From an uncultured Allomuricauda sp. (GTDB lineage Bacteria; Bacteroidota; Bacteroidia; Flavobacteriales; Flavobacteriaceae): 64,000 nt of DNA. A program made the translations under genes and the position numbers. The stretch lies in contig NZ_CAKZYF010000026.1 of NCBI RefSeq assembly GCF_937884665.1, forward strand, positions 1 through 64,000, written 5' to 3'. Below, in pieces: positions 36,215 to 45,507 of the stretch. The stretch's first letter is position 1. The number at the start of each line of letters is the position of its first letter. Under the pieces are notes generated by a model. The model ran no database searches and was not told the DNA's origin. It was given only the letters and a program-made list of their open reading frames with translations.

Positions 36215-37096
36215 ATGAAGAAGAGTCTCAATCCAATGAACTTTATGAAAATTGCCCCATTTGCTTTGGCATTATCTCTACTGATTTTCACATCCTGTAC
36301 AAATGAAGAGGAAGAATCCATTCCTGAAATCGCAAACGGCGAATTGATTACTGTTGCTGAACTTCAGGTCAGTGATGAAACAGAGATGATTTCCGAAGAG
36401 GTTTCTTCCATAGCCGAAGATGTGTATGCTTCAGATGAAATTTCTCTGACCGGTAAAAGCGATTATACATCGGACTATTTGCCTGAATGTGTCACCATAA
36501 CCACCATCGTTACAGACACTACTCGCGAAAAAACCATTGATTTTGGTGAAGGATGCGAGTTGCCCAATGGTAATATTCTGGGAGGTATTATTACGTTGAG
36601 CTACGCCAAGGATATGGAAGCCGCTTCCAAATCCATTGCACTGGCTTTGGAAAATTTCACCTTCAATGACGTTGCCATTGAAGGCTCTGCAAGTATTTTA
36701 AGGGTACGTTCGAACGACAATGGTAATCCACAGGGGGTGGTGAACTCCTCATATCAGGCCACGTGGCCCAATGGCGATACCGCCTCGTTTTCAGGAACGC
36801 GCACCCGAGAGTGGGTAGAAGGTTTTGGTACTGGTTTCTGGGGAGACAATGTTTTCTTGATTACGGGTAAAAGAACCTACACCGGTCGACTTGGCAATGT
36901 TTATATGAAAGAGGTAATTACCGCATTGCGTAGAGAACTTTCCTGTAGATTCATTGTAAGTGGTGTTCTGGAAATATCCAGAAACGATACTACGGCCAGT
37001 CTTGATTTTGGCGATGGAAGTTGCGATGCAAAAGGTGTTTTAACACAACCGGATGGAACGGAAAACGAGATTTTCTTAAGGCGATTTCTCAAGTAA
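36215..37096 (+). CDS. Lipoprotein of unknown function
   Basis: 293 residues with a lipobox ending LIFTSC (Cys28) followed by TNEEEES, an acidic signal suggestive of surface export in Bacteroidota. The mature part has repeated beta-rich segments (FGEGCELPNGNILGGIITLSY; DFGDGSCDAKGVL), where FGEGC and FGDGSC look like related motifs. Two more in-frame ATGs exist in the first 11 codons. No family is recognised. Ends 18 bases before a strong terminator. Confidence 0.7.
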   Translation: MKKSLNPMNFMKIAPFALALSLLIFTSCTNEEEESIPEIANGELITVAELQVSDETEMISEEVSSIAEDVYASDEISLTGKSDYTSDYLPECVTITTIVTDTTREKTIDFGEGCELPNGNILGGIITLSYAKDMEAASKSIALALENFTFNDVAIEGSASILRVRSNDNGNPQGVVNSSYQATWPNGDTASFSGTRTREWVEGFGTGFWGDNVFLITGKRTYTGRLGNVYMKEVITALRRELSCRFIVSGVLEISRNDTTASLDFGDGSCDAKGVLTQPDGTENEIFLRRFLK

Positions 37097-37114
37097 ACCA
37101 TGTTTCTCAATTAG

Positions 37115-37147
37115 AAAGGGCGTGTTTCAAAAACACGCCCTTTTTTA
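37115..37147 (+). terminator. Rho-independent terminator after the lipoprotein gene
   Basis: Perfect ten-base-pair stem GGGCGTGTTT/AAACACGCCC with a three-base loop, followed by six T. The preceding A run makes it partly bidirectional. Confidence 0.9.
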
Positions 37148-37224
37148 TTGGAAAGATTCCTGAAATGAATCCAGTATTGCAATTTGAATCAAAATGCTAC
37201 GTTTTTAGAGCAAACCAAATCTAC

Positions 37225-37976
37225 ATGCGTATTAAATTAGGCGCTTATTCCCTTAAAATAAAATCCTACACAGCTCAAGAACTCGGCTTACCGGATGTTT
37301 CTGAAAATTGATATTCAATGTTTACCAAAAGGTTTTCCATATTTGGTATGTTCCCATATTTCCAGTGGAGAAACATTGGAAAATACTGGATGGGACCACA
37401 AAAAAGGAGGTCAAGGAAACCACTCCCGCAATGCGTTCTGCACTTGATTTGAAGATGATAAAAAAGCGAAGTCCTTTATGGAGCTATACAGGTTTGGCAA
37501 TAGTGGCACTTCCAGTTCTTGCCCTATTAATCTATGTGGTTTATGGTGTTTTTGATGTTTCATCAAATGGAATACAAAAAACGTTAGCCAAGAATAGCCG
37601 TATTTCCAATAAAGAAATCTTGGCAAAAACACCAGAAATTGGGGATTTGTACACGTTCAAAGTATTAAATGTGGACAGGGTGACGGATATGAATGGGCAT
37701 ACGACCGGCTATAAATCTTCACATTTTTCCTCACCCTACGATGTGGACTTTTTTGTGAATTACATTTCAAAAGATTCTGTGGGTTTGGAGTATAATCTCA
37801 TGGAAGGCCGTTCCGATTATACCTATGGTCTTAAACCTGAGTTTAGGCTTTCAAAAGCTGAGATCCGTCTTGCTGCTGAAAACTATCAAGACCTCGATAT
37901 TCTGGAGTATCCGAATAGGGAAGGAGCTGAAACAAAAAAGATTGTGGGTATTTTTCAAATACAACGCGAACGGTAA
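37225..37976 (+). pseudogene. Small membrane protein, frameshifted by one base
   Basis: From ATG 37225 the frame reads MRIKLGAYSLKIKSYTAQELGLPDVSEN and stops at 37309-37311. In the -1 frame, starting at the same point, it goes on as LIFNVYQKVFHIWYVPIFPVEKHWKI to 37976. One missing T in GAAAATTGATATTC (about 37302-37308) restores a single protein of about 250 residues. The joined form, MRIxL...LG...QKVFHIWYVPIFP, resembles a Bacteroidota membrane protein group with one helix (here near WSYTGLAIVALPVLALLIYVVY). The function is unknown. Confidence 0.6.
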
Positions 37977-37998
37977 ATCCTATTGTTTACTGGACTTT

Positions 37999-38496
37999 TT
38001 AAAATGCACACCCACTAGGTAGGGGTTGCTGGTTTTCCAGATTTGCTGCAAAGTCAGGGGAAAGGTCAAAAGCATTAAAACCAGCTGAAACATTTCCGTG
38101 AAAAGCATTGGCGCCAAATCCGCTGTTGTTCATGTGTGCCCGCACATAAACTTCGGTGTCCGGAGCAATCTGAACTGGTACCCCGCTTCTCGTGAACGGT
38201 TGTTCATCAACATGACTGTGGGCAAGGATCCTCCGGTAAATCAGGTTTCCATCCGTATCGATTACCTCCCACCAGTCTGCATATTGATTACATCCTAAAT
38301 CTGGACTGGAAATGGTAACCTGAAAGGTATATGCGTTTTCACTTCCAGAAAAAGAAACTGCTGTTATCACAGCGCCCTGGGTAGTTTCGGAAATCATTTC
38401 AGATTCTTCCTCTCCTTGGTTTCCCTCTTCATCACTTGAATTACAGGCGAGAAGAAAACTTATCAAAATCCAGTGAAAAGGAAGCATTTTCAACAT
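37999..38496 (-). CDS. Lipoprotein of unknown function
   Basis: 165 residues with a lipobox SFLLAC (Cys18) and a strongly acidic linker (SSDEEGNQGEEESE). The mature part is beta-rich (TFQVTISSPDLGCNQYADWWEVID, VYVRAHMNNSGFG) and ends with PSGCAF, so one disulfide between the two mature cysteines is possible. It begins four bases after accD and may be cotranscribed. Not recognised. Confidence 0.65.
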   Translation of the reverse strand: MLKMLPFHWILISFLLACNSSDEEGNQGEEESEMISETTQGAVITAVSFSGSENAYTFQVTISSPDLGCNQYADWWEVIDTDGNLIYRRILAHSHVDEQPFTRSGVPVQIAPDTEVYVRAHMNNSGFGANAFHGNVSAGFNAFDLSPDFAANLENQQPLPSGCAF

Positions 38497-38500
38497 TTTC

Positions 38501-39361
38501 CTAGTTTCTTACGGGTTGATTGGTGATCAAATCGATATATAGGTTGATTTTCTTCTTTAAGTCCCGGCGATGGGAAATAAAATCCAAGAAACCGTGTTCC
38601 TTTACAAATTCGGAAGTTTGGAAACCTTCGGGCAAATCCTTTCCCACGGTATCCTTTACGACGCGAGGGCCGGCAAATCCAATAAGTGCTCCTGGTTCGG
38701 AAATGTTGATATCCCCAAGCATGGCATACGAGGCAGTAGTTCCCCCGGTAGTGGGATCGGTACATAGTGAAATATAAGGAACCTTGGCATCGGCCAACTG
38801 TGCTAGTTTAGCTGAGGTTTTGGCCAACTGCATAAGCGAAAGTGCAGCTTCCATCATACGGGCCCCGCCCGATTTTGAAATCATCACAAAGGGTATTTTC
38901 CTTCTTTTGGCGACATCGATGGCCCTGGATATTTTTTCACCTACTACACTCCCCATGGAACCACCGATAAAACTGAAGTCCATACATGCTATGACCACTT
39001 CCTTGCCCATGGATTTTCCAACGGCAGTGCGAACTGCATCTTTTAATCCGGTCTTTTGTTGTGCGGTCTTCAACCGCTCAGAATATTTTTTGGTATCCAC
39101 AAACCGAAGGGGGTCTTTCGCTGATAGCTTTACGTCCAGCTCCCGGAACTTGTTGTCATCAAAAAGGATTTCAAAATACTCCTTACTTCCGATCCTTACG
39201 TGATAATCATCTTCAGGACTTACGTAGAAATTCTTGGCCAGCTCGTCCGCTTCTACGATTTTTCCAGTTGGAGATTTGTACCATAGCCCCCTGGGGGTAT
39301 CCTTTTTCTCCTCCGTTGCCGTTTGTATTCCTTTTTCCTTTCTTTTAAACCAAGATGACAT
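38501..39361 (-). CDS. accD: Acetyl-CoA carboxylase carboxyltransferase subunit beta
   Basis: 286 residues. With AccA it transfers CO2 from biotin to acetyl-CoA to make malonyl-CoA for fatty-acid synthesis. The crotonase-type core is clear: [62 protein letters not shown] and IGFAGPRVV. The N-terminal region that carries a four-cysteine zinc ribbon in E. coli is kept in length but has no cysteine ([20 protein letters not shown]), as I recall for Flavobacteriia. Forty bases downstream of fbaA. Confidence 0.95.
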   Translation of the reverse strand: MSSWFKRKEKGIQTATEEKKDTPRGLWYKSPTGKIVEADELAKNFYVSPEDDYHVRIGSKEYFEILFDDNKFRELDVKLSAKDPLRFVDTKKYSERLKTAQQKTGLKDAVRTAVGKSMGKEVVIACMDFSFIGGSMGSVVGEKISRAIDVAKRRKIPFVMISKSGGARMMEAALSLMQLAKTSAKLAQLADAKVPYISLCTDPTTGGTTASYAMLGDINISEPGALIGFAGPRVVKDTVGKDLPEGFQTSEFVKEHGFLDFISHRRDLKKKINLYIDLITNQPVRN

Positions 39362-39401
39362 GCAATCAAAATTAAATTAAATGACCAAGTACTATTTTTG
39401 T

Positions 39402-40469
39402 TTATAAGGTATTTATGTTATTGAGGTCTTCAAAAGCCTTTTTCAAACGTTCTACAAAGGTTTTTTCACCTTCTCGTAACCAAACGCGGGGATCATAGAA
39501 CTTTTTGTTGGGTTGGTCCTCCCCTTCAGGATTGCCAATTTGCGACTGAAGGTATGCTGATTTTCCCTGGACATAATCCCGTACTCCACTCATGAAAGCA
39601 TATTGCAGGTCTGTGTCGATATTCATTTTGATGACCCCATATCCAATAGCTTCGCGAATTTCCTCGACAGTGGAGCCCGAACCTCCGTGGAAGACAAAGT
39701 CGATATGGTTATGTCCCACTCCATACTTTTTGGAAATAAATTCTTGGGAGTTCTTCAAAATCTTTGGTGTTAGCGTCACATTGCCCGGTTTGTAAACCCC
39801 ATGAACATTACCAAAAGCTGCGGCCACTGTAAACCTAGGACTTACTTTAGATAGTTCTTCATAGGCATAGGCCACTTCTTCGGGCTGCGTGTACAATTTT
39901 GAGCTATCAACATCGGTATTGTCCACACCGTCTTCTTCACCACCTGTTACGCCCAGTTCAATTTCCAAGGTCATATCCATCTGGCTCATGCGTTCCAGGT
40001 ACTTTTTACATATTTCTATATTCTCTTCGATGGGCTCTTCAGATAGGTCTATCATGTGGGAACTGAAAAGTGACTTTCCCGTAAGTTTATACTGTTCTTC
40101 GCTGGCATCCAAGAGACCATCGATCCAAGGCAGTAGTTTTTTGGCACAATGGTCCGTGTGCAAAATCACGGTTGCACCGTAGGCTTCGGCCATTTGGTGT
40201 ACGTGCTTTGCTCCAGCGATTGCACCAAGTATGGCCGCTCTTTGGTTTTCGTTGGAAAGGCCCTTGCCAGCGTTGAACTGGGCTCCCCCATTTGAAAACT
40301 GGATAATGACCGGCGAATTTATGGAAGCAGCGGTCTCCATTACTGAATTTACCGTATTGGAGCCAATCACGTTTACCGCGGGAAGCGCATAAGCATGTTT
40401 TTTTGCATGGTCAAAAATTGCCTTTACCTCATCGCCAGTGGCAACTCCGGGTTTAATAGTATGGGACAT
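39402..40469 (-). CDS. fbaA: Class II fructose-bisphosphate aldolase
   Basis: 355 residues. A zinc-dependent aldolase of glycolysis and gluconeogenesis. ILHTDHCAKK contains zinc-binding His and catalytic Asp, GNVHGVYKPGNV and FVFHGGSGSTVEEI hold the other zinc ligands and phosphate site, and IKMNIDTDLQYAF closes the active site. Length matches the class IIA type. It is upstream of accD on the same strand. Confidence 0.95.
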   Translation of the reverse strand: MSHTIKPGVATGDEVKAIFDHAKKHAYALPAVNVIGSNTVNSVMETAASINSPVIIQFSNGGAQFNAGKGLSNENQRAAILGAIAGAKHVHQMAEAYGATVILHTDHCAKKLLPWIDGLLDASEEQYKLTGKSLFSSHMIDLSEEPIEENIEICKKYLERMSQMDMTLEIELGVTGGEEDGVDNTDVDSSKLYTQPEEVAYAYEELSKVSPRFTVAAAFGNVHGVYKPGNVTLTPKILKNSQEFISKKYGVGHNHIDFVFHGGSGSTVEEIREAIGYGVIKMNIDTDLQYAFMSGVRDYVQGKSAYLQSQIGNPEGEDQPNKKFYDPRVWLREGEKTFVERLKKAFEDLNNINTL

Positions 40470-40502
40470 AGCTTGTGTTAGTAAGGGTTAAATAATAGGG
40501 AA

Positions 40503-40510
40503 CAAAAGTA
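40503..40510 (-). promoter_or_regulatory. Candidate -7 element for fbaA
   Basis: TACTTTTG on the minus strand matches TAnnTTTG and lies 33 bases upstream of fbaA, inside the short gap after tamL. No good -33 element is visible. Confidence 0.4.
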
Positions 40511-40524
40511 ATAAAATAATTCTG

Positions 40525-43113
40525 CTAGAATGGGTAATTAATACCAACATTGAAGACGGCATTTCGGAAATTATAATCCGAAAACCACCGTCTGGCGGTT
40601 TCCTCCGCAGGGTTATAGGTCTTAAATCCTATATCCAATCTAAATACAAAATAACTGAAGTCGTAACGCAGGCCCATACCTGTGCCCAGGGCAATATCGG
40701 TCAAGGAATCAAATCCTGTAAAAATAGCATCTGGGTTATCTTCATTGTCAAAGACATTCCAAATGTTTCCTGCGTCTGCGAACAAGGCCCCCTTCAAATC
40801 GCCGGCCAAAGGAAAACGGTATTCCAGGTTTAATGCGATTTTTAGGTTGGCTTCGTTAAAATCGTTTACGTTGTCGGTACTGCCCGGACCTAATTCGTAG
40901 GCATTCCATGCTCGATTGTCATTTGAACCGCCCGCAAAATAACTTCGAACAAAGGGTATACTTTCTGAATTTCCGTAGGGAATAGCCAGCCCAAAAAAGC
41001 CGCGTACCGCTAAAACATTGGTATTGCTCACTTCCCAATGTTTTATGTAATCAAATTCGGTCTTTATATATTGGGAGAAGGGAACCCCAAAAACCAAGAG
41101 CTGTCCATTGTCGTTCTCATTGAATGGAATAAAAGAAGAGGAAAAAGAGAGAGTATTGCCAGCACTTTCAAGTTTTGCCCTGATTTGGTAAAATTCATTA
41201 TCGTTGATATCCGTTTTACTGTTTTTGGTAAAAGTATAGCTGCTGGTAAAAATAAGGTTGTTCTCGGTTAGTCGTTGTTGTCGCTCGTCTATACTGTTTA
41301 CCTCTCGGGTGTCTTGCTGGTTTAATTCTGGAATTTCACCATTTTGAACTGCATCAATAAATGCATTGGCACCCTCTGGAATATTTAAGGTAGCTATTGA
41401 AGTTTCCTCATCAATATTAAAAAATGAAGCGTATTGCGGATCGTCCTCAATTTGGTCGGCAATTTCATCCAAATTGCTAAAGGTGTTTCTGTAGATGTTA
41501 AAAAAGTTATTTGGATTTACATTTCGTACAAACTCCACGTTCATCAGTTCAATGTCGTGTTTCAAACCTAGATTGGGGGACCAATTATAAGATAATATGG
41601 TGTTGAATGTTTGCTTGTCGAGACCTATATTTCTTTGAAAATTGGTACCTACTAAAAATCGGGACTGGGGCAACATGTAGTATGGAATTATTCTTTCGGT
41701 GTTTATGGGGAACCAAATCCGTGGAAACGTGATATTGATATCTCCTCCCAGCTCAGAGGTGAAGGTTTCTCCAGATAGGCTGACATCACTGAGAAGACCA
41801 ATGGAACCTCTTGCGGAAATATTAAGGGTTTCTGAACCTCCAAAGACATTTCTTGTTATTACCGTAGCCCCTAGCGCCGTACCCAAACGTTGAATGTTGG
41901 AATGGGTCACATCAAAATCCAGGTTCAACGAAAACTTTGGCCTTGGGGCGAGATAGATGTTGGAAACCAATTTGGTATGGGTAGAATCTGGAATAAACTC
42001 GATATTGGGATATTTGAACGTATTCAAGTTGGTGATTTGGCGGTAGGTACGAATTCGGTCCAAATCCCGGTAAACACTGTCCTTTTCAAAAAAAATGGCG
42101 TCTGCCAAGGCCTTTGGCCTGTATTTCAGCTTATTGTTAAAATAGATGGTGTAATTTTCATATTCTATGGATTTTAGGGAATTCACGGAACTCCCGAAAA
42201 GATAATCGCTATAGATGTTGATTTTATCAAAACGATGAACACGATAGGTATTACTGGCCGAGTCAATTTGGGATGAGCCCTTTGGTTTTTGAATGTTCAA
42301 TTGAACTTCCATCTTTTGATCGTCGGAGGTTATTAAGGTATCCCGGGAAATGTCGTAGTTGATGGAGCTTTCCTGAAAATTGTACACTCCGGAGTTTCTG
42401 AACAGGGCCGTCAAGCGTTCACGCTCCAAATTAAAGTTGGCCAAATCAAATTGTTCTCCTTGTTTGACCAAGGAAAAATCAAGTGAATTGTCATATATGG
42501 AATCCAGATCAGGGGAGGAAATGTTTTTGTAGATGGTATCTAGGATATAGGGCTTTCCCAGATTGAGATTATAAGCAATTTGGGCCCTTTTCTTTCGTTT
42601 GGTAGCTTCTATGGTATATTTTCCCGAGCTATTGAAATATCCTTTACTGTTGTAGTATGCTTTGAGTCGGTCGACTGATTTTTGCGACAAGCTTGTGTCA
42701 ATGACCACGGGTGGTTCTCCTATACGTTTTAAAAATTCGCTGGCGCCCTTTACCACAAAGGATTCCTGAAGACGGACCACCTGTTTCTTGGATAATAATC
42801 GATTTAGCCTTTTTTCCCTTTTCTCTTTTCTATACAACCAATTCTGGAAGGAAGAATCTGGATTTTCCTTGGCCAGGTTATATAGATTCAATCGTAAAGG
42901 GTATCCCAATAAATTGCTGTTGGGTTTTTGGGCAATAAGACTCTTTACGGTTTCGTCGCCCACCTTTTTTCCGTCGGCGAATACGGTATTTTTTGTGAGC
43001 AGCAATTCGTTCTCCTCTACCTTTTTTAAGGTATTGCATCCAGCAAAGATTACCATGAGCAACAATAATCCTATTTTTGCCCTGTTACCCAATTCCTGGA
43101 AAAGAACCTTCAT
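40525..43113 (-). CDS. tamL: TamL-like outer-membrane lipoprotein (BamA/TamA superfamily)
   Basis: 862 residues from ATG 43113; a TTG nine bases earlier would only add three residues. The N-terminus has a lipobox ending FAGC (Cys26), which marks the Bacteroidota TamL rather than BamA or TamA. POTRA-like repeats follow (for example LKAYYNSKGYFNSSGKYTIEA and FDLANFNLERERLTALFRNSGVYNF), then a 16-strand-type barrel with RNVFGGSETLNISARGSIG, SYFAGGSNDNRAW (the RGF-like loop) and the closing AVFNVGINYPF. It is thought to act in outer-membrane biogenesis. The divergent trmH gene starts 23 bases upstream. Confidence 0.85.
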   Translation of the reverse strand: MKVLFQELGNRAKIGLLLLMVIFAGCNTLKKVEENELLLTKNTVFADGKKVGDETVKSLIAQKPNSNLLGYPLRLNLYNLAKENPDSSFQNWLYRKEKREKRLNRLLSKKQVVRLQESFVVKGASEFLKRIGEPPVVIDTSLSQKSVDRLKAYYNSKGYFNSSGKYTIEATKRKKRAQIAYNLNLGKPYILDTIYKNISSPDLDSIYDNSLDFSLVKQGEQFDLANFNLERERLTALFRNSGVYNFQESSINYDISRDTLITSDDQKMEVQLNIQKPKGSSQIDSASNTYRVHRFDKINIYSDYLFGSSVNSLKSIEYENYTIYFNNKLKYRPKALADAIFFEKDSVYRDLDRIRTYRQITNLNTFKYPNIEFIPDSTHTKLVSNIYLAPRPKFSLNLDFDVTHSNIQRLGTALGATVITRNVFGGSETLNISARGSIGLLSDVSLSGETFTSELGGDINITFPRIWFPINTERIIPYYMLPQSRFLVGTNFQRNIGLDKQTFNTILSYNWSPNLGLKHDIELMNVEFVRNVNPNNFFNIYRNTFSNLDEIADQIEDDPQYASFFNIDEETSIATLNIPEGANAFIDAVQNGEIPELNQQDTREVNSIDERQQRLTENNLIFTSSYTFTKNSKTDINDNEFYQIRAKLESAGNTLSFSSSFIPFNENDNGQLLVFGVPFSQYIKTEFDYIKHWEVSNTNVLAVRGFFGLAIPYGNSESIPFVRSYFAGGSNDNRAWNAYELGPGSTDNVNDFNEANLKIALNLEYRFPLAGDLKGALFADAGNIWNVFDNEDNPDAIFTGFDSLTDIALGTGMGLRYDFSYFVFRLDIGFKTYNPAEETARRWFSDYNFRNAVFNVGINYPF

Positions 43114-43136
43114 AGGCGCCAAAATTAACGATTTAG

Positions 43137-43862
43137 ATGGTTACCAAAAACCAAATTAAACGAGTTACTAGCTTACAGCAAAAAAAGTACCGAAATCAAT
43201 ATGGATTATTCGTTGCTGAAGGTTTAAAAACCGTACAAGAACTCATAGACTCCGTAATTGAAACCCACCAAATTTATGTAGACCTAGAGCTTTTCCTTGA
43301 TGTGTTGGGTGATTCCGCCATTTTGGTAAATTCCAAGACCATGGCTCAAATGAGCGGACAACAGAATCCTAGCGGTGTCTTGGGCGTTTTTCATATTCCC
43401 CGTCCAAAAGCAAAAGAGGTAAAGGATTGGATATTGGCTTTGGATGCCATTAGGGATCCCGGTAACCTCGGTACGATTATCCGCTTATGTGATTGGTACA
43501 ATATTGGCCATATTGTTTGTTCTGAAGATACTGTGGACTGCTATAATCCAAAGGTGCTTCAGGCTACCATGGGTTCGATTGCCCGAGTAAACATTTCATA
43601 TTTATCCTTAGTGGATTTTTTTGAGGGATTGGATAAGGTACCCATCATAGGGACTTTTATGGATGGAGACTCCATCTACCAAGAAACTTTTCCAGAACGT
43701 GGAATTTTAGTTATGGGCAATGAGGCGAATGGTATTTCGGACGCCGTTCAAAGGAAGATTTCAAAGCGGGGCGGGATTCCACAGTTTGGAAATCCTGTTA
43801 CAGAAAGCCTCATTGTAGCTTCGGCCAGTGCAGTACTCTTTAGCGAAATACGACGTATCTGA
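43137..43862 (+). CDS. TrmH/SpoU family RNA 2'-O-methyltransferase
   Basis: 241 residues. A SPOUT-class enzyme that methylates ribose in tRNA or rRNA with S-adenosylmethionine. The N-terminal substrate-binding part (FVAEGLKTVQELID) is followed by ALDAIRDPGNLGTIIRLCDW (motif 1), VMGNEANGIS (motif 2) and ESLIVASASAVLFSEI (motif 3). The exact target nucleotide cannot be read from sequence. It faces porT convergently, 18 bases apart. Confidence 0.92.
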   Translation: MVTKNQIKRVTSLQQKKYRNQYGLFVAEGLKTVQELIDSVIETHQIYVDLELFLDVLGDSAILVNSKTMAQMSGQQNPSGVLGVFHIPRPKAKEVKDWILALDAIRDPGNLGTIIRLCDWYNIGHIVCSEDTVDCYNPKVLQATMGSIARVNISYLSLVDFFEGLDKVPIIGTFMDGDSIYQETFPERGILVMGNEANGISDAVQRKISKRGGIPQFGNPVTESLIVASASAVLFSEIRRI

Positions 43863-43880
43863 CTTTTACCTTACCAGTAA

Positions 43881-44582
43881 CTATTCAAAAGTGAAATTGA
43901 TAAAAATACCTCGGGTTCGCATGGCATTAATGTTACCGGTCCATGGGCTATTGGGGTCATTATCAGGAATCAACTCGTCCGTAAGTGCAAATACCCCGCG
44001 TATGGAAGGCGTGAATTTAAAGTACTCTGTGTAGAAGTCAATACCAAAGCCCAGTTCATAGCCATATACGTTTTTTTTCATTCGGAACTCCCCGCTGCTG
44101 TTGTCGTCCAAACTATCCTCTTTGGCGCCCAGGTTTAAAGAGGTATACATCCCGCCAATGACAAAAGGCTTCCAATTGCCAAACCGTTTCGCGCTCACTT
44201 TCAACAAAAGGGGAAACCGAATGTAAGTAGAACGGACCTCCCGAAGTGCATCCCGCTCGGAGGTAAAGCCGGGGCAACCCAACAATCTCTGTGTGTACAA
44301 CAATCCTGGCTCAAATCGGATATCCAAAAAATCATTGATTCTCAGCTCGGCAAGCACACCCACATTAAAACCGAAACTGGTATCCACCAAAACATCCTGT
44401 CCGATATCGTTTTGATATTCGAATTGAAAATCATATTGGTTGAATCCCAAATAATAGCCAAAGTTGATGGGTTTCAAATCCTCATTTTGGATATTGAGGA
44501 TTGGGTCTTTGTTAAACTGAGCGAAAATCACGGCTGGACTAAGTAAAAAACAAAGTCCAAAGGAAAAAAAGAAGTTTTTCAT
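43881..44582 (-). CDS. porT: PorT/SprT-like outer-membrane barrel, type IX secretion
   Basis: 233 residues with a signal peptide ending near VIFAQ. The barrel pattern starts with INFGYYLGFNQYDFQFEY, then FNVGVLAELRINDFLDIRFEPGLLYTQR and ends with GIFINFTFE. The arrangement ubiE-porT is common in Flavobacteriaceae, where PorT (SprT) is needed for type IX secretion and gliding. It starts four bases after ubiE. A general porin-family barrel is the alternative. Confidence 0.75.
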   Translation of the reverse strand: MKNFFFSFGLCFLLSPAVIFAQFNKDPILNIQNEDLKPINFGYYLGFNQYDFQFEYQNDIGQDVLVDTSFGFNVGVLAELRINDFLDIRFEPGLLYTQRLLGCPGFTSERDALREVRSTYIRFPLLLKVSAKRFGNWKPFVIGGMYTSLNLGAKEDSLDDNSSGEFRMKKNVYGYELGFGIDFYTEYFKFTPSIRGVFALTDELIPDNDPNSPWTGNINAMRTRGIFINFTFE

Positions 44583-44586
44583 TCAA

Positions 44587-45315
44587 TTATTTTGTCGCCA
44601 CATAAATGGATGCTACCCCAAATGTCTGGGGCATGTTCTCTATTCCTATAAACCCAATTTTGTCCAAAATATTGTTGAATTCCTTTCCATGTGGAAAAAC
44701 TGATGCAGATTCACTTAAATAGGTGTAGGCCGAACGGTCTTTGGAAAAAACTTTTCCAACGGCAGGTAGAATGTATTTGGTGTAAAAGGCATATCCCTGC
44801 TTAAAGGGAAACTTAGTGGGAACAGAAGTTTCCAAAATCGCCAATCGTCCACCAGGACGTAGCACCCTCAGGATTTCTGATAGTCCCCGTTCCAAGTTTT
44901 CAAAGTTCCTTACTCCAAAAGCCACCGTAATCGCGTCGAACGAATTGTCTTCAAAAGACAAATTCTCACTGTCGCCCAACACCATATCAATGGTATGGTT
45001 CAACTTTTTTTTGGCTATTTTGAGCTTTCCGACATCCAGCATACCTGCAGAAATATCCAGACCCACTACTTTTTCAGCTCCTGTTTTTGTCAATGCAATG
45101 GCGAGGTCACCGGTTCCTGTGGCAATGTCCAAAACGGTCTTAGGAGACTTTTCACTTACCAATTTCACCACTTTTTTTCTCCACTTTATATCAATTCCAA
45201 ATGAGATTACACGGTTTAGGCCGTCATAGCTTCCCGAAATGGTGTCGAACATGTGCTTCACTTGTTCTTTTTTTCCGAGCCGGGAATCTTTGTAGGGATT
45301 CACTTTCTTGGACAT
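44587..45315 (-). CDS. ubiE: Demethylmenaquinone/2-methoxy-6-polyprenyl-1,4-benzoquinol methyltransferase
   Basis: 242 residues. A SAM-dependent class I methyltransferase that makes the last step of menaquinone synthesis (MenG activity; menaquinone is the quinone of this group). [21 protein letters not shown] and [15 protein letters not shown] (SAM site) with [27 protein letters not shown] are diagnostic for UbiE/MenG. Complete; the next gene is porT. Confidence 0.95.
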   Translation of the reverse strand: MSKKVNPYKDSRLGKKEQVKHMFDTISGSYDGLNRVISFGIDIKWRKKVVKLVSEKSPKTVLDIATGTGDLAIALTKTGAEKVVGLDISAGMLDVGKLKIAKKKLNHTIDMVLGDSENLSFEDNSFDAITVAFGVRNFENLERGLSEILRVLRPGGRLAILETSVPTKFPFKQGYAFYTKYILPAVGKVFSKDRSAYTYLSESASVFPHGKEFNNILDKIGFIGIENMPQTFGVASIYVATK

Positions 45316-45330
45316 ACTGGCAATTTGCGC

Positions 45331-45339
45331 GCAAAGATA
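45331..45339 (-). promoter_or_regulatory. Candidate -7 element for ubiE-porT
   Basis: TATCTTTGC on the minus strand, an exact TAnnTTTG match with the frequent C after it, lies 15 bases upstream of the ubiE start. This implies a very short leader. The -33 region is not recognisable. Confidence 0.5.
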
Positions 45340-45507
45340 CGACTTCGGGGTATGGAAGGGGTATAAAATAATTGTGTAATTTTGACCCGTTAAAGAGGAA
45401 ATCTTTCCACAGTATGTACGTTACTTGTCCTTTGGAACGAAAACCAAATGCTTTTTGTGGCAGCACGTATGTAGAAACCAGTTTTGAACAACAGCTTATT
45501 GTAATAC

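Noticed and set aside
40470-40524. Terminator between tamL and fbaA
   Set aside because: No stable hairpin with a T tract was found in the short gap; only a TAnnTTTG match.
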